This document shows, piece after piece, positions 1 to 9,186 of a stretch of DNA of 64,000 nucleotides. Where the stretch lies: the NCBI RefSeq assembly GCF_025950095.1, contig NZ_JAPDDR010000003.1, positions 124,001 through 188,000 on the forward strand, in the 5' to 3' direction. The position numbers were made by a program, and so were the translations under genes. Below the pieces are notes generated by a model. The model searched no databases. It was not told the DNA's origin and was given only the letters and a program-made list of their open reading frames with translations. Source of the stretch: Luteolibacter rhizosphaerae (GTDB taxonomy: Bacteria; Verrucomicrobiota; Verrucomicrobiia; Verrucomicrobiales; Akkermansiaceae). Numbering within the stretch: the stretch's first letter is position 1; the number at the start of each line of letters is the position of its first letter.

Positions 1-444
1 GATATCATCGCGCGAGGCGTCGCTGAAGGTCACGCGGCGCTGCAGCGGCGAGGTGGAATTGTAGATGTGAACGATCGCCTTCTTCGCGCCAGCGATGGCT
101 TCGAAGGAGCGGCGGATCAGGTGCTCGCGGGTCTGCACCAGGATCTGGATGGTCACATCCTCCGGGATGCGGTTCTCCTCGATCAGGCGGCGGCAGAAAT
201 TGAACTCCGTGTCTGCGGCGGACGGGAAACCGATCTCGATCTGCTTGAAGCCGACGCGGCAGAGCAGGTCGAAGAACTCCAGCTTCTCCTCCACGGACAT
301 CGGCTGCGGTAGTGCCTGATTGCCGTCGCGGAGGTCCACCGAGCACCAGATGGGTGCGGTGGTGATGGTCTGGTCCGGCCAAGTGCGGTCCGGCAGCTGC
401 ACCGGCGGGAAGGGCCGGTATTTTGAAATCGAGGCAGAGTTCAC
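1..444 (-). CDS. leuA: 2-isopropylmalate synthase, N-terminal part (runs off the window)
   Basis: This is the first committed enzyme of leucine synthesis, condensing acetyl-CoA with 2-oxoisovalerate in the cytoplasm. I read 148 codons on the minus strand from a GTG at 442-444. The protein begins with [16 protein letters not shown], as in the long (type 2) LeuA family. The metal and substrate loop [10 protein letters not shown] follows near residue 37, then the barrel segment with [17 protein letters not shown]. The frame stays open to base 1, so the C-terminal part of the barrel and the regulatory domain lie outside the window. No strong ribosome binding site precedes the GTG, but the protein start fits the family. 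The 360 bp to the next gene probably hold its promoter. Confidence 0.9.
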   Translation of the reverse strand, partial: MNSASISKYRPFPPVQLPDRTWPDQTITTAPIWCSVDLRDGNQALPQPMSVEEKLEFFDLLCRVGFKQIEIGFPSAADTEFNFCRRLIEENRIPEDVTIQILVQTREHLIRRSFEAIAGAKKAIVHIYNSTSPLQRRVTFSDASRDDI

Positions 445-804
445 GGGTAGAAAAGTAGAGAAATCGGAAAAACGGCGTGACGCCGCGGAACATGCGGCAG
501 TCGGTGAAACGACGGTAGGAAAAGAAAATGCTCAGCGGGTGGCCAGCCCTAGAAGGAGCGGCCGCAGCTCAAGAAGCCCGCGGAGATTCGTCGTCACGGC
601 GCAAAGCTGGACCGCGGCAAGGGAGCTGTCGAGGGGAAAGCGTCCGCGGACCCGAGGGGCGGGAGTTCTCCAATTCTTCACACATGACAGATTGAGTCTC
701 ATGCTGCTCGGGATCTAAGCTCCCCTCCCCTGTGACCGGACGAGTTATCTTTTCCCCGTAAAAGGTTATTTACAGAAATCACAAAGTAACTACTGAGTGA
801 TTAC
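445..804. other. Divergent intergenic region between leuA and the RCC1-repeat gene
   Basis: This 360-bp gap separates two divergently transcribed genes and must hold both promoters. The stretch around 740-800 is noticeably more AT-rich than its surroundings and lies just before the GTG of the rightward gene. I could not place convincing -35/-10 boxes, and I see no RNA gene or leucine-rich leader peptide for leuA. Open frames across it have no recognisable protein character. Confidence 0.4.
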
Positions 805-3800
805 GTGAAACCCTCCAACCCATCCCGGCGTGTCATCGTCCTTGCGACTCTCGCCCTTCCGAACTCCAGCCTGCTGGCGAACACGGCCCCTGTCCTGAGC
901 ACGCCGACGTCCCCGCTGGTGATCCAGACGACGAATGCCGCAGGGGCGGCGGTGAAGTTCCTGGCCAGCGCCGATGATGCCGAGGACGGCTGGGTGGAAA
1001 CCTTGGCGACCCGGGGGGGAGTGACGGTAAAAAGCGGCGACTTCTTCCCGACCGGCGACACGGTGGTGGAGCTGCGCGCGAGCGACAGCGGCGGGCTGAG
1101 CAGCACCGCCAGCTTCACGGTGCAGGTGGTCCCGGGGCCGGATCTGAAGTTGATCAACCCATCCGGCGGGACCGAGGGGAAGAGCACCGAGGTGGTGGGC
1201 TGGGGTGATCCGCAGGTGGATAATTACAAGGTTCTGCAGATCCCGAACGGACTTCAGGACGTGAAGCAGATCGACGTGAGCCAGACCCACGGGCTGGCGC
1301 TGCGGGTGGATGGCAGCGTGGTGGCCTGGGGAGGGCCAACGTATCTCAACGTGCCGACCGATCTGCCGCCGGTGATCGACGTGGCGGCGGGGACCCACGG
1401 CTCGCTGGCGCTCACGGCGGAGGGCGAGATCCGGATCTGGAATGCGATTCCGAACGCGGTGCCGCCACCTCCGGTAGGAATCGGCCCGATAATCGATATC
1501 GCGGCGGGAGGCGGCCACTATCTGGCGCTGCGGGCGGACGGCACGGTGGTGAGCTGGGCGGAAAGTTCCGTGGGCAATGCCTTGGACGTACCGGCGGGCC
1601 TCAGCGGCGTGGTGGCCGTGGCGTGCGGGCTGGGCCACAGCTTGGCGTTGAAGGCGGATGGCACGGTGGTGGCATGGGGCTACAACACCTTGGGCGAAAT
1701 CTCGGTGCCGGCGGGCCTGCGCGGGGTGAAGAAAATAGCGGCCGGTCTGAAGTACTCGCTCGCGCTACGCGAGGACGGCACGGTGGTTGGCTGGGGAAGC
1801 TTCCATCCTACGGTTCCCCAGCCCCTGCCCGGCGGCCTGAAGGGAATCAAGGAAATCGGGGCGGGGAGCACCTTCTTCACCACCTTGGATGCCGCGGGCG
1901 AGATCGAGTCCCATGGCCTATTCTTCCAAGAGGCACCGGAGGATCTGCGGCCGGTCTCCGCGCTGGACAATAGCGCGGGGCAATCCTTCGCGCTGGCCGA
2001 GCTGCCACTGCGCTGGGAATTCGGCGGCTGGGAGCAGGGCTTGTCCGACTCGGTATCCTACACGATCCGGAACGAGGGCCTAACCGATCTGAACATCAGC
2101 AGCCTGGCGATGACGGGCGGGCATACCAGCGACTTCAGCCTGACAACGGATGCGCCGGATCTGGTGCTGGCACCGGGAGAGAGCTTGAGTTTCACGCTCA
2201 CCTTCACGCCGACAACGAACGGCCCGCGGAAGGCGACGGCCCGGATCACGAGCAACGACACCGAGCGCCCGGTGTGGGACATCGAGCTGATAGGGCGCGG
2301 GATCAACGGCACGCCGGTCGTGCAGGACGTGAGCGACCTGAGCACTCCGGAGGAAACGCCGATCCATATCACCCTGCCCGCGAGCGATCCGGAGGGCGAC
2401 CCGCTCACCTACCGTTTCAGCAACATGAACCCGCCCGGAGCGGGCATCTTCTTCGGTGTCACGGCCAACAGCGTGGGCTTCGCGCCCCTGCGCGACTTCA
2501 ACGGGGACGTGAGCTTCGACTATGTGGCGGACGACGGAGGAACGGAGAGCGAGCCAGCCCGGGTCTCGCTGACGGTGACACCGGTGAATGATCGGCCGGT
2601 GCTGCTGAACATGCCGCAAATGGTCCGCGCCTTCACCCGGGGACCTGCCCCGGTGGAGGTTCATTTCCTGCGACCGACGGCCAGCGATGCCGAGGACGGG
2701 GCGCTGACACCTGCCATCACCTTGGGCGGGCATGCGCTGCCCAATCCCTTCATTGCAGGACCGGGACTCTACAATGTAACGGTGCGAGTCCGCGATCGTG
2801 AGGACGTGGAAGTCATGGGCAGCTTCCAAATCCACGTGGTTTCAGCCGCCGGCCCGGCGCTCCAGATCGAGTCTCCGACCGGTACCGCCCTCTCCCGACC
2901 GGCGAACTTCCACGAGTGGAACCGGAGCGGCTTGCTGAACGGTGCTCCGTCCGATGTCCGGGGGGCGAAACAGATCGCCCTGGGGATGGAGCACGGCTTC
3001 GTGCTGCGGAATGACGGGATCCTGGTCGGGTGGGGCAACGGATCTTACCGGCAACTCGAGGTGCCGAGCGATCTCACCGACGTGGTGAAGGTCGCCTGCG
3101 GGGACTATCACACCGTAGCGATCAAGGCGAACGGAAGAGTGGTGCAATGGGGCAAGGGCGAGGCAGGGGGCCTCGGCGAGATTACGAACGCCATCGATGT
3201 GGCGGCGGGCTCGGACTTCACGGGCGTGCTCAAGGCGGACGGGACGGTGACCGCGAAAGGGGGCAACTTCTACACCAACTACGGACCGCAGCCAAACAGC
3301 AACATCAAGGCGATCTCCATCTGCGACACCTACGGCCTGGCGCTGCGGAACGACGGTACGGTGAGCGGCTGGGGCATCAACACCAAGGGAAGGCTGAACA
3401 TTCCAAACGGACTGAACAACGTGACCGCGATCTCCGCGGGCCGCTACCATGCGATGGCCCTGAAAGCGGACGGGACGATTGTAAGCTGGGGCAGCGGCGA
3501 GGAAGGACAGCGGAGTAACTCCCCAAACACGGTGACGGCGATCGCCGCGGGTGGCTACCACAGTCTGGTGCTCCGCTGGCAGAACAACCCCTTCGCTTGG
3601 GGGACTTACAAACCGGGAGAATCGCGGATCCCTTACCCATCGAACAACGTGCCGCCCGAGGTCAAGACCGCCACCTTGATCGCGGCGGGGAACGGTCGCT
3701 CCGCCGCAGCGGTGCCTGTGCAGCCTTACGTGCTGGATCTGGGCAAGATACCGATCGGTGTGGAAACCAGCCGCCTGATCCATCTCAAGAACGCGGGCTC

Positions 3801-4437
3801 GGGCAACCTTGCCATCACCTCGGTGGCCAAGCGATTGGGCCCGAATTCTTTCTCTGGTATCCCCTTCCAAAGCACTACCACGCCCGGCGGGCAGTCCACG
3901 GCGGTCACGATCCGCGTCAAGCCGGCGGGCCCGGGCCATATCTCGGCGACCTACCGGGTCACCACGAGCGATGCTCTGGAAGGCCATGCCGATGTCCTGG
4001 TGATGGCGCAGGGGGTGACGCCATACGAGGCGTGGGCCAATGCCAAGGGGCTGGGCGGAGCGGCATCCGCCGACGCGATCCCCTACGGCGACGGGCTGGA
4101 GAACCTGATCAAGTTCGCCTTCAACATGAGCACGAGCGGGCCGGACACGAAGGTGCTGGTGGCGGGAACGGGGAGCTCCGGGCTGCCGCATGTTTCCCTG
4201 CAGGGCAGCGGGGACCACAGCTTCCTGCAGGTGGAATTCGTGCGGCGGAAGAACGGGGGAATCGACTACCTGCCGGAGCAGACCGACTCGCTGGCGGAAG
4301 GAGATTTCGAGCCAATGACCCAGCTCTACGAAACTTCCCCCATCGACGCTGACTGGGAACGAGTGATTTATCGGGAACCCGTCGATCCCGAAACGCAGCC
4401 GAAACGGTTCGCGCGGGTGCGGGTAAGATTTCCCTAA
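805..4437 (+). CDS. Large secreted protein with two RCC1-type propellers, choice-of-anchor D and cadherin-like domains
   Basis: The 1210-residue protein starts at a GTG (an in-frame stop lies at 787-789) with an export signal ending near LLANTAP. Order: an Ig/HYR-like domain (about 30-115); a first set of about six RCC1-type repeats (about 130-400) with the motif LALRxDGTVVxWG; a choice-of-anchor D/ASH domain (about 410-500); a cadherin-like domain (about 505-600, FNGDVSFDYVADDGG); another Ig-like domain (about 600-690); a second set of about six RCC1-type repeats (about 705-970); a second ASH domain (about 975-1060); and a C-terminal region (about 1065-1210, YGDGLENLIKFAFN) of a kind common in verrucomicrobial secreted proteins. 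It is probably an extracellular or surface adhesion or scaffold protein. No catalytic motif is visible and the ligand is unknown. Confidence 0.85.
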   Translation: MKPSNPSRRVIVLATLALPNSSLLANTAPVLSTPTSPLVIQTTNAAGAAVKFLASADDAEDGWVETLATRGGVTVKSGDFFPTGDTVVELRASDSGGLSSTASFTVQVVPGPDLKLINPSGGTEGKSTEVVGWGDPQVDNYKVLQIPNGLQDVKQIDVSQTHGLALRVDGSVVAWGGPTYLNVPTDLPPVIDVAAGTHGSLALTAEGEIRIWNAIPNAVPPPPVGIGPIIDIAAGGGHYLALRADGTVVSWAESSVGNALDVPAGLSGVVAVACGLGHSLALKADGTVVAWGYNTLGEISVPAGLRGVKKIAAGLKYSLALREDGTVVGWGSFHPTVPQPLPGGLKGIKEIGAGSTFFTTLDAAGEIESHGLFFQEAPEDLRPVSALDNSAGQSFALAELPLRWEFGGWEQGLSDSVSYTIRNEGLTDLNISSLAMTGGHTSDFSLTTDAPDLVLAPGESLSFTLTFTPTTNGPRKATARITSNDTERPVWDIELIGRGINGTPVVQDVSDLSTPEETPIHITLPASDPEGDPLTYRFSNMNPPGAGIFFGVTANSVGFAPLRDFNGDVSFDYVADDGGTESEPARVSLTVTPVNDRPVLLNMPQMVRAFTRGPAPVEVHFLRPTASDAEDGALTPAITLGGHALPNPFIAGPGLYNVTVRVRDREDVEVMGSFQIHVVSAAGPALQIESPTGTALSRPANFHEWNRSGLLNGAPSDVRGAKQIALGMEHGFVLRNDGILVGWGNGSYRQLEVPSDLTDVVKVACGDYHTVAIKANGRVVQWGKGEAGGLGEITNAIDVAAGSDFTGVLKADGTVTAKGGNFYTNYGPQPNSNIKAISICDTYGLALRNDGTVSGWGINTKGRLNIPNGLNNVTAISAGRYHAMALKADGTIVSWGSGEEGQRSNSPNTVTAIAAGGYHSLVLRWQNNPFAWGTYKPGESRIPYPSNNVPPEVKTATLIAAGNGRSAAAVPVQPYVLDLGKIPIGVETSRLIHLKNAGSGNLAITSVAKRLGPNSFSGIPFQSTTTPGGQSTAVTIRVKPAGPGHISATYRVTTSDALEGHADVLVMAQGVTPYEAWANAKGLGGAASADAIPYGDGLENLIKFAFNMSTSGPDTKVLVAGTGSSGLPHVSLQGSGDHSFLQVEFVRRKNGGIDYLPEQTDSLAEGDFEPMTQLYETSPIDADWERVIYREPVDPETQPKRFARVRVRFP

Positions 4438-4452
4438 AGGCGGACCAAGCCG

Positions 4453-4509
4453 CGGTTCATGCGGGAGGCCGACGACCCTGGAAACGGGGCGGGTCTCCCG
4501 CATGGGCCG
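4453..4509 (+). terminator. Probable intrinsic terminator after the RCC1-repeat gene
   Basis: Bases 4453-4467 and 4495-4509 form a 15-bp stem, ten of them perfect Watson-Crick pairs (4458-4467 with 4495-4504) and two G-U pairs, closing a 27-base loop. A T-rich run follows at 4510-4516. It starts 15 bp after the stop codon of the upstream gene. The long loop is less usual for a terminator. Confidence 0.55.
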
Positions 4510-4539
4510 TTCTTTTCAATCCCCGGACCGGCCCAACGC

Positions 4540-4579
4540 ATGGAGGGAGGGTGTCACGAGCAAGTGACCCTCCCTCCAT
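4540..4579. repeat. Strong GA/TC-rich hairpin in the 316-bp gap before the LytTR gene
   Basis: Bases 4540-4557 and 4564-4579 are inverted copies: 13 perfect pairs, a two-base bulge, then three more pairs around a 6-base loop. There is no T-run on either side, so it is not a standard terminator. It could be a protein-binding site for the regulator gene downstream or an RNA structure in its leader. Nothing else was recognised in the gap 4438-4753. Confidence 0.5.
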
Positions 4580-4753
4580 GGTTTCGGCTAGGCGTGCACG
4601 CCAGACTCCGGGGCTAGAAATCTTGGGTGAGCGGGGGCGGGTGGAAGCTCCCGATCCGCCTCCCGTATTGGGTTGTGGATCGTGGCACTGCTTGTTAGGG
4701 CTTGTCCACCCAGTGACCGATTTCCGGCAATAGCGGTCGAGAATCTGCAATCC

Positions 4754-5653
4754 ATGTCGAACACGCCCCTGTCCGGCAGCGCCGAAGGCTGCACGACCGC
4801 CCGCCTGTGGAGGGAGCTGGCGCTGCTGGCCGCCCGCCACGATGCGGCGACGGCGGTGGATGAGGGGCTGGCCCTGCTGGGGAGGCACCACGATGTGGAC
4901 CGGGTCTGGGTGGTGCGCTACAACGAGGAGCTGACCCACCTGTGGAACACACACGAATGGTCACGCGACGAGGTGAGCTCGCATGTGGAGGACCTGCAAG
5001 GTGCCTCGGTGGACTTCATCCGCTGGCTGCACGGGCAACTGCTGGAGGGTAAGACGGTGGTGGTGAAGGATGTGGAGGCGCTGCCGCGGCAGGCGCGCGG
5101 GTTCCAAGCGGAGCTGCGGCGGCAGAAGATCCGCTCCAGCATCAACGTGCCGCTGGTGCAGGACGGCAAGCTGCGCGGAATCTACGGCTACGACATGGTG
5201 CGGAAGCTGGGGGAGTGGCCGGACGAGACGATCGCGCTGCTGAAGGAGGCGGCGCCCTACTTCACCGCGCTGCTGCACGGGACGCGGGAGGGCACGGCGG
5301 AGGAGCGCCCGGTGCATCCCTCGACCAAAACGATCCACATCCACAGCAGCGGTTCGGTGGTGGCGATGAACCGCGACGAGCTGATCCTGATCGAGGCGGA
5401 TGGCGATTACACGCACCTGCACTTCAGCGGGCAGCGGAGCTTCACGGAGTTGAGGAGTTTGAAATCCTGGGAGAAGCTGCTGCCGGAGGAGGAGTTCCTG
5501 CGGATCAACCAGAAGAGCCTGATCCACCACGGGAGGATCCGGGAATTGGAGAAGTCGGGAGGTGAGTGGCTCCTGCATCTGAACGGATGGCCGCATGCCT
5601 TGCCGGTGGGGCGGACTTATCGGCCGCGGGTGAGGCAGCATTTGGGATTTTGA
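4754..5653 (+). CDS. GAF-LytTR transcriptional regulator
   Basis: The 299-residue protein joins an N-terminal GAF-like sensory domain (about 20-175; it contains SSINVPLVQDGKLRGIYGYD, a typical GAF strand pattern) to a C-terminal LytTR DNA-binding domain (about 195-297; LIEADGDYTHLHF, then SLKSWEKLLPEEEFLRINQKSLIH). LytTR proteins bind direct repeats in promoters. Here the usual receiver domain is replaced by a GAF domain, so the input is probably a small molecule rather than phosphorylation. I chose the ATG at 4754 because the extra 27 codons upstream have no family character. It is transcribed alone; the target genes are unknown. Confidence 0.85.
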   Translation: MSNTPLSGSAEGCTTARLWRELALLAARHDAATAVDEGLALLGRHHDVDRVWVVRYNEELTHLWNTHEWSRDEVSSHVEDLQGASVDFIRWLHGQLLEGKTVVVKDVEALPRQARGFQAELRRQKIRSSINVPLVQDGKLRGIYGYDMVRKLGEWPDETIALLKEAAPYFTALLHGTREGTAEERPVHPSTKTIHIHSSGSVVAMNRDELILIEADGDYTHLHFSGQRSFTELRSLKSWEKLLPEEEFLRINQKSLIHHGRIRELEKSGGEWLLHLNGWPHALPVGRTYRPRVRQHLGF

Positions 5654-5680
5654 GAGACGGTTCGTGGTGCGGGCCCGAGG

Positions 5681-5885
5681 CAACCCCGTTGGGGTTGGGA
5701 TATCGGAGGACATTGTCCCGGGGTAGGCACTCCTACGTCGTGCCAACCCCGGGCTGTAAGAGGGAACGGCGTTGCCGTTCTTTGAGAGGATTCGCCGCGA
5801 TTCTCCGGGAGGGTTTGCTGCCGATCTTTGAGAAGATTCGATGCCGTTCTGGAGGCGAGTTGGTTGCCGCTCTTGGAAAGAGCGG
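5681..5885. repeat. Intergenic cluster of three hairpins, possibly a dispersed repeat element
   Basis: Three hairpins lie in the 276-bp gap before the ThuA gene. The first pairs 5681-5687 with 5691-5697 (7 bp). The second pairs 5717-5730 with 5740-5753 (13 of 14 bp, 9-base loop). The third pairs 5867-5874 with 5878-5885 (8 bp, 3-base loop). Between them, a segment like CTTTGAGAGGATTCG at about 5780 recurs with changes at about 5826. This suggests a REP-like or decayed dispersed repeat, not a gene. Confidence 0.45.
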
Positions 5886-5929
5886 AGCGCTGGCGAGAAA
5901 ATCCTTCGGATTTGATAGGTGGAACACGT

Positions 5930-8900
5930 ATGAGGGTTGCGATGCGTGTCCTCCGCTACCTTTTGCCTCTGCTCCTTCTCGGCATCATCGGCCTATTCGC
6001 CCAACAGGAAGCGCCCAGCCAGGAGGCGCGGAGGGTGGAGGTGCTATTCTTCGGCGATGACGGGCATCACCGGCCGCTGGATATGTACCGGATCTTCAAG
6101 GAGGTGAGCGGGAACCGGGGGATCAACCTGAGCTACGAGAAGCGCATGGAGGCGCTGACTCCCGAGAACCTGGCGAAGTACGACGTGCTGCTGGTCTTTG
6201 CGAATCATCAGGTGATCACGCCGGGTCAACTAGAGGCGGTGAAGGGATTCGTGGAAAAGGGCGGTGGCTTCATGCCGGTGCATTGCGGGTCGGCATGCTT
6301 CAAGAAAACGGACGGCTACATCGACTTGGTGGGCGGACAGATCGAGGGGCATGGCGACGGGACCTTCACGGCTCGGGTGGTGGAGCCGGAGCACGAGGCG
6401 ATGAAGGATTACAAACCCTTCGAGACTTGGGACGAGACCTACCGGCATCACCGGCTGGCGAAGGACATCACGATCCTGCAGCGGAACGGGGAGGAGCCGT
6501 GGACCTGGGTGCGGACGCAGGGCAAGGGCCGGGTCTTTTACACGGCGCATGGTCACGATGAACGCTGCTGGAATCAGGAGGGCTTCCACGATCTGTTAGA
6601 GCGCGGGATCCGTTGGGCGGCGGGTGAGGAGGTGGAGATCCTGAAGCTGCCAGCGCTGGAGTACAAGGTGCCGATGCTGCCGAACCACTACGAGACGAAG
6701 ATCCCGGTGCCGAAGGTGCAGCAGCCGCTGAGTCCGGAGGAATCGATGAAGCGGGCGCAGGTACCGGCGGGTTGCGAGCTCTCGCTCTTCGCGGCGGAAC
6801 CGGAGATCGAACACCCGATCGCGATCGCGTGGGATCACCGCGACCGGCTGTGGGTGGTGGAGACGCTGGATTATCCGAACGGGATGACGACGGGCGAGCG
6901 CGGGAACGATCGTGTGAAGATCTGCGAGGACACGAATGGCGACGGGCGGGCGGACAAGTTCACGGTCTTCGCGGATCACTTGGCGCTGGCAACCTCCGTG
7001 GTGCACGCGAATGGCGGCGCGATCGTGTCCTCCGGTGGGAAGATGCTGTTCCTGAAAGACACGGACGGCGACGACAAGGCGGACGAACGGAAGGTGCTCT
7101 TCGAGGGCTTCAAGATGTACGACACGCACGCGGGGGTCTCGAACCTGCGCTATGGCTTCGACGGGTGGATCTACGGGACGGTGGGCTATGCGGGCTTCGA
7201 TGGCGTGGTGGGAGGCAAGCCGGTGAAGTTCGACACGGGGGTGTTCCGCTTCCTACCGGATGGATCGCAGATCGAGTTCCTGGGGAAGACGACGAACAAC
7301 ACCTGGGGTCTGGGGTTCACGGAGCAATTCGATTTGCTGGGATCGACGGCGAACCGGCAGGCAAGCTGGCAGGTGATCGGGGATGGCGGGAACGTGCGGC
7401 GCTCCGATCGCGGCACGCGGGTGTATCCGACGACTCTGGACGTGCAGGGATCCGATGGCTGGGAGCCGCCGGTGGAACTGCTGGGTGACGGAAAGATCCG
7501 GGCGAAGGGGCGGCACTACACGGCCGCGGCGGGGCACGCGGTCTACACCGACCGGCGTTTCCCTTGGGATTGGCAGAACAAGGCAGCATTCGTGTGCGAG
7601 CCGACAGGGCACTTGGTCTCGATGACTCGTCTGCGAACGGAGAACGCGGACTTCATCGCGTCCTTCGAGGGGGAGAATCTGTATGCGAGCTCCGATGCGT
7701 GGTCGGCACCGGTGGCGGCGGAGCCGGGTCCGGACGGGGCGATGTGGATCGCGGATTGGTACAACATCATCGTGCAGCACAACCGGCCGGGCGCGCCTTT
7801 CGAACAGACGAAGGTGGAGCGCGGGGCGGGAGCGGCCTATATCACGCCGCTGCGGGAGAAGCCGATGGGGCGGATCTACCGTGTGACACCGAAACTGAGG
7901 GAGAATGTTTCTCCCGTGGAAAAAGATGCCGAGCCGAAGCTCGAACCGATCGACCCCGGTAATCCGGAGAGCCTGCTGGAAGCACTTTCGGATACCTCGC
8001 TGCTCAGGCGGCTTCACGCCCAGCGTTTGATCATGGAGCGCGGAGGAGAGGATTTGATCCCGGGCTTGGTCGAGCGGGGTAGAAACATTCACGCCCTGTA
8101 TGCCCTGCGCCATCTGGGTTACTTCAAGAAGGAATCCGCGGAGCCGTTGACACTCCTGCGCGACATCCTGGATGCCTCCCCTTCCCCGGCTCTTCGCCGG
8201 GCGGTGCTGGAGGTCTGGCCGGAGGGCGCAGCGATTCCGGCGCTGAAGCCGCAGTTTGAATCGGACCCTTTCTACTATCGCGCGTGGTTGCTGCTCGCGG
8301 CGCGTTCGCCCGCGGACGAGACGCTTGGGCGGACCCTGCGCGACTGGCACCGCAACGAGCAGAAGCTGCGGCGTGGCGAGGTGCTGGACCGGTGCTTCGC
8401 GATGGCGGCGGCAAGGCATTCGACGGGCTTCCTGCTGGCCTCACTGGAGAATGCGCCGGATCCCTCCGTACTGAAGGAGCGGATTTATCCGGCGGCGATC
8501 AAGGCCTTCGCGGAAAACCGCTCGCCGCAGGTGATGGCAGCGATCGAGAAGAACAAGTCGCCGCTGGGCCAAGCGCTGAAGGAGGCGATCAAGGAGCACA
8601 AGGTGGAGAAGAAGCACACCCCGCCCGCCGAGCTGCTGGCGCGGGGCGAGGGCGTGTATGCGCGGACCTGCGCGGCCTGCCACCAGAGCAATGGCAGCGG
8701 GGTGGACGGGGCCTTCCCGCCGCTGGACGACAATGCGCGGGTGGCGGGGAGCCCGGAGGCGCTGGTGAAGATCGTGCTGCACGGGCTGGCCGGGCCGGTG
8801 GAGGTGCCGGGGAAGCTGGCGGTGAACTCGCTGATGCCGCCGGTGGTGGGCCTGAGCGATGCGGAGATCGCGGAGGTGCTGAGCTTCGTGAGGCATGCCT

Positions 8901-9001
8901 GGACGAACGACGCCGCGCCGGTATCCGCCGAGGAGGTGGGCAAGGTGCGGGCCGCGACCAAGGAGCGTCAGGCAGCGTGGACGGTGGGGGAGCTGAAGTA
9001 G
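5930..9001 (+). CDS. ThuA / PVC-type membrane-bound dehydrogenase / CxxCH cytochrome fusion protein
   Basis: The 1023-residue exported protein has a hydrophobic leader (LRYLLPLLLLGIIGLF). A ThuA-like glutamine-amidotransferase-fold domain follows (about 28-250; FFGDDGHHRPLDMYRIF, GFMPVHCGSACF). Next is a PVC-type membrane-bound dehydrogenase beta-propeller domain (about 275-640), a HEAT-like helical stretch (about 665-870) and a c-type cytochrome domain with the haem motif CAACH at 914-918 and a possible axial Met in NSLMPPV. This architecture is expanded in Planctomycetes and Verrucomicrobia and is thought to oxidise sugars or related compounds in the periplasm; the substrate here is unknown. 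Two starts are possible: ATG 5930 with AGGTGG at 5917-5922 (chosen), or ATG 5942 with AGGG at 5933-5936. Confidence 0.9.
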   Translation: MRVAMRVLRYLLPLLLLGIIGLFAQQEAPSQEARRVEVLFFGDDGHHRPLDMYRIFKEVSGNRGINLSYEKRMEALTPENLAKYDVLLVFANHQVITPGQLEAVKGFVEKGGGFMPVHCGSACFKKTDGYIDLVGGQIEGHGDGTFTARVVEPEHEAMKDYKPFETWDETYRHHRLAKDITILQRNGEEPWTWVRTQGKGRVFYTAHGHDERCWNQEGFHDLLERGIRWAAGEEVEILKLPALEYKVPMLPNHYETKIPVPKVQQPLSPEESMKRAQVPAGCELSLFAAEPEIEHPIAIAWDHRDRLWVVETLDYPNGMTTGERGNDRVKICEDTNGDGRADKFTVFADHLALATSVVHANGGAIVSSGGKMLFLKDTDGDDKADERKVLFEGFKMYDTHAGVSNLRYGFDGWIYGTVGYAGFDGVVGGKPVKFDTGVFRFLPDGSQIEFLGKTTNNTWGLGFTEQFDLLGSTANRQASWQVIGDGGNVRRSDRGTRVYPTTLDVQGSDGWEPPVELLGDGKIRAKGRHYTAAAGHAVYTDRRFPWDWQNKAAFVCEPTGHLVSMTRLRTENADFIASFEGENLYASSDAWSAPVAAEPGPDGAMWIADWYNIIVQHNRPGAPFEQTKVERGAGAAYITPLREKPMGRIYRVTPKLRENVSPVEKDAEPKLEPIDPGNPESLLEALSDTSLLRRLHAQRLIMERGGEDLIPGLVERGRNIHALYALRHLGYFKKESAEPLTLLRDILDASPSPALRRAVLEVWPEGAAIPALKPQFESDPFYYRAWLLLAARSPADETLGRTLRDWHRNEQKLRRGEVLDRCFAMAAARHSTGFLLASLENAPDPSVLKERIYPAAIKAFAENRSPQVMAAIEKNKSPLGQALKEAIKEHKVEKKHTPPAELLARGEGVYARTCAACHQSNGSGVDGAFPPLDDNARVAGSPEALVKIVLHGLAGPVEVPGKLAVNSLMPPVVGLSDAEIAEVLSFVRHAWTNDAAPVSAEEVGKVRAATKERQAAWTVGELK

Positions 9002-9186
9002 GGACGATTGCAAGGAGAGCGATCCCCTGCCCTATTTCCGCGCCTGGAACCGGAGCCAATGAGCTTTCCCTAAAGATCAGACATCACGAATCGTTCCGGA
9101 TGCACGCCGAAACAGTCAGACGGAAGCGAAACTCCGGGGCGCTTCCGGTGTTGATATCCGCCTGTAAATTCGTATCGCTAGCATCC

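Noticed and set aside
320-718. 132-codon plus-strand frame across the leuA start and upstream gap
   Set aside because: Arg/Ser-rich with no start context or domain; leuA occupies the left part on the other strand.
2842-4503. 553-codon open frame on the minus strand opposite the RCC1-repeat gene
   Set aside because: Antisense shadow without recognisable domains; the plus-strand protein explains the region.
5566-6060. 164-codon plus-strand frame spanning the end of the LytTR gene and the hairpin-rich gap
   Set aside because: It overlaps two real genes in another frame and crosses hairpins; the middle part looks like translated repeat sequence, not a gene.
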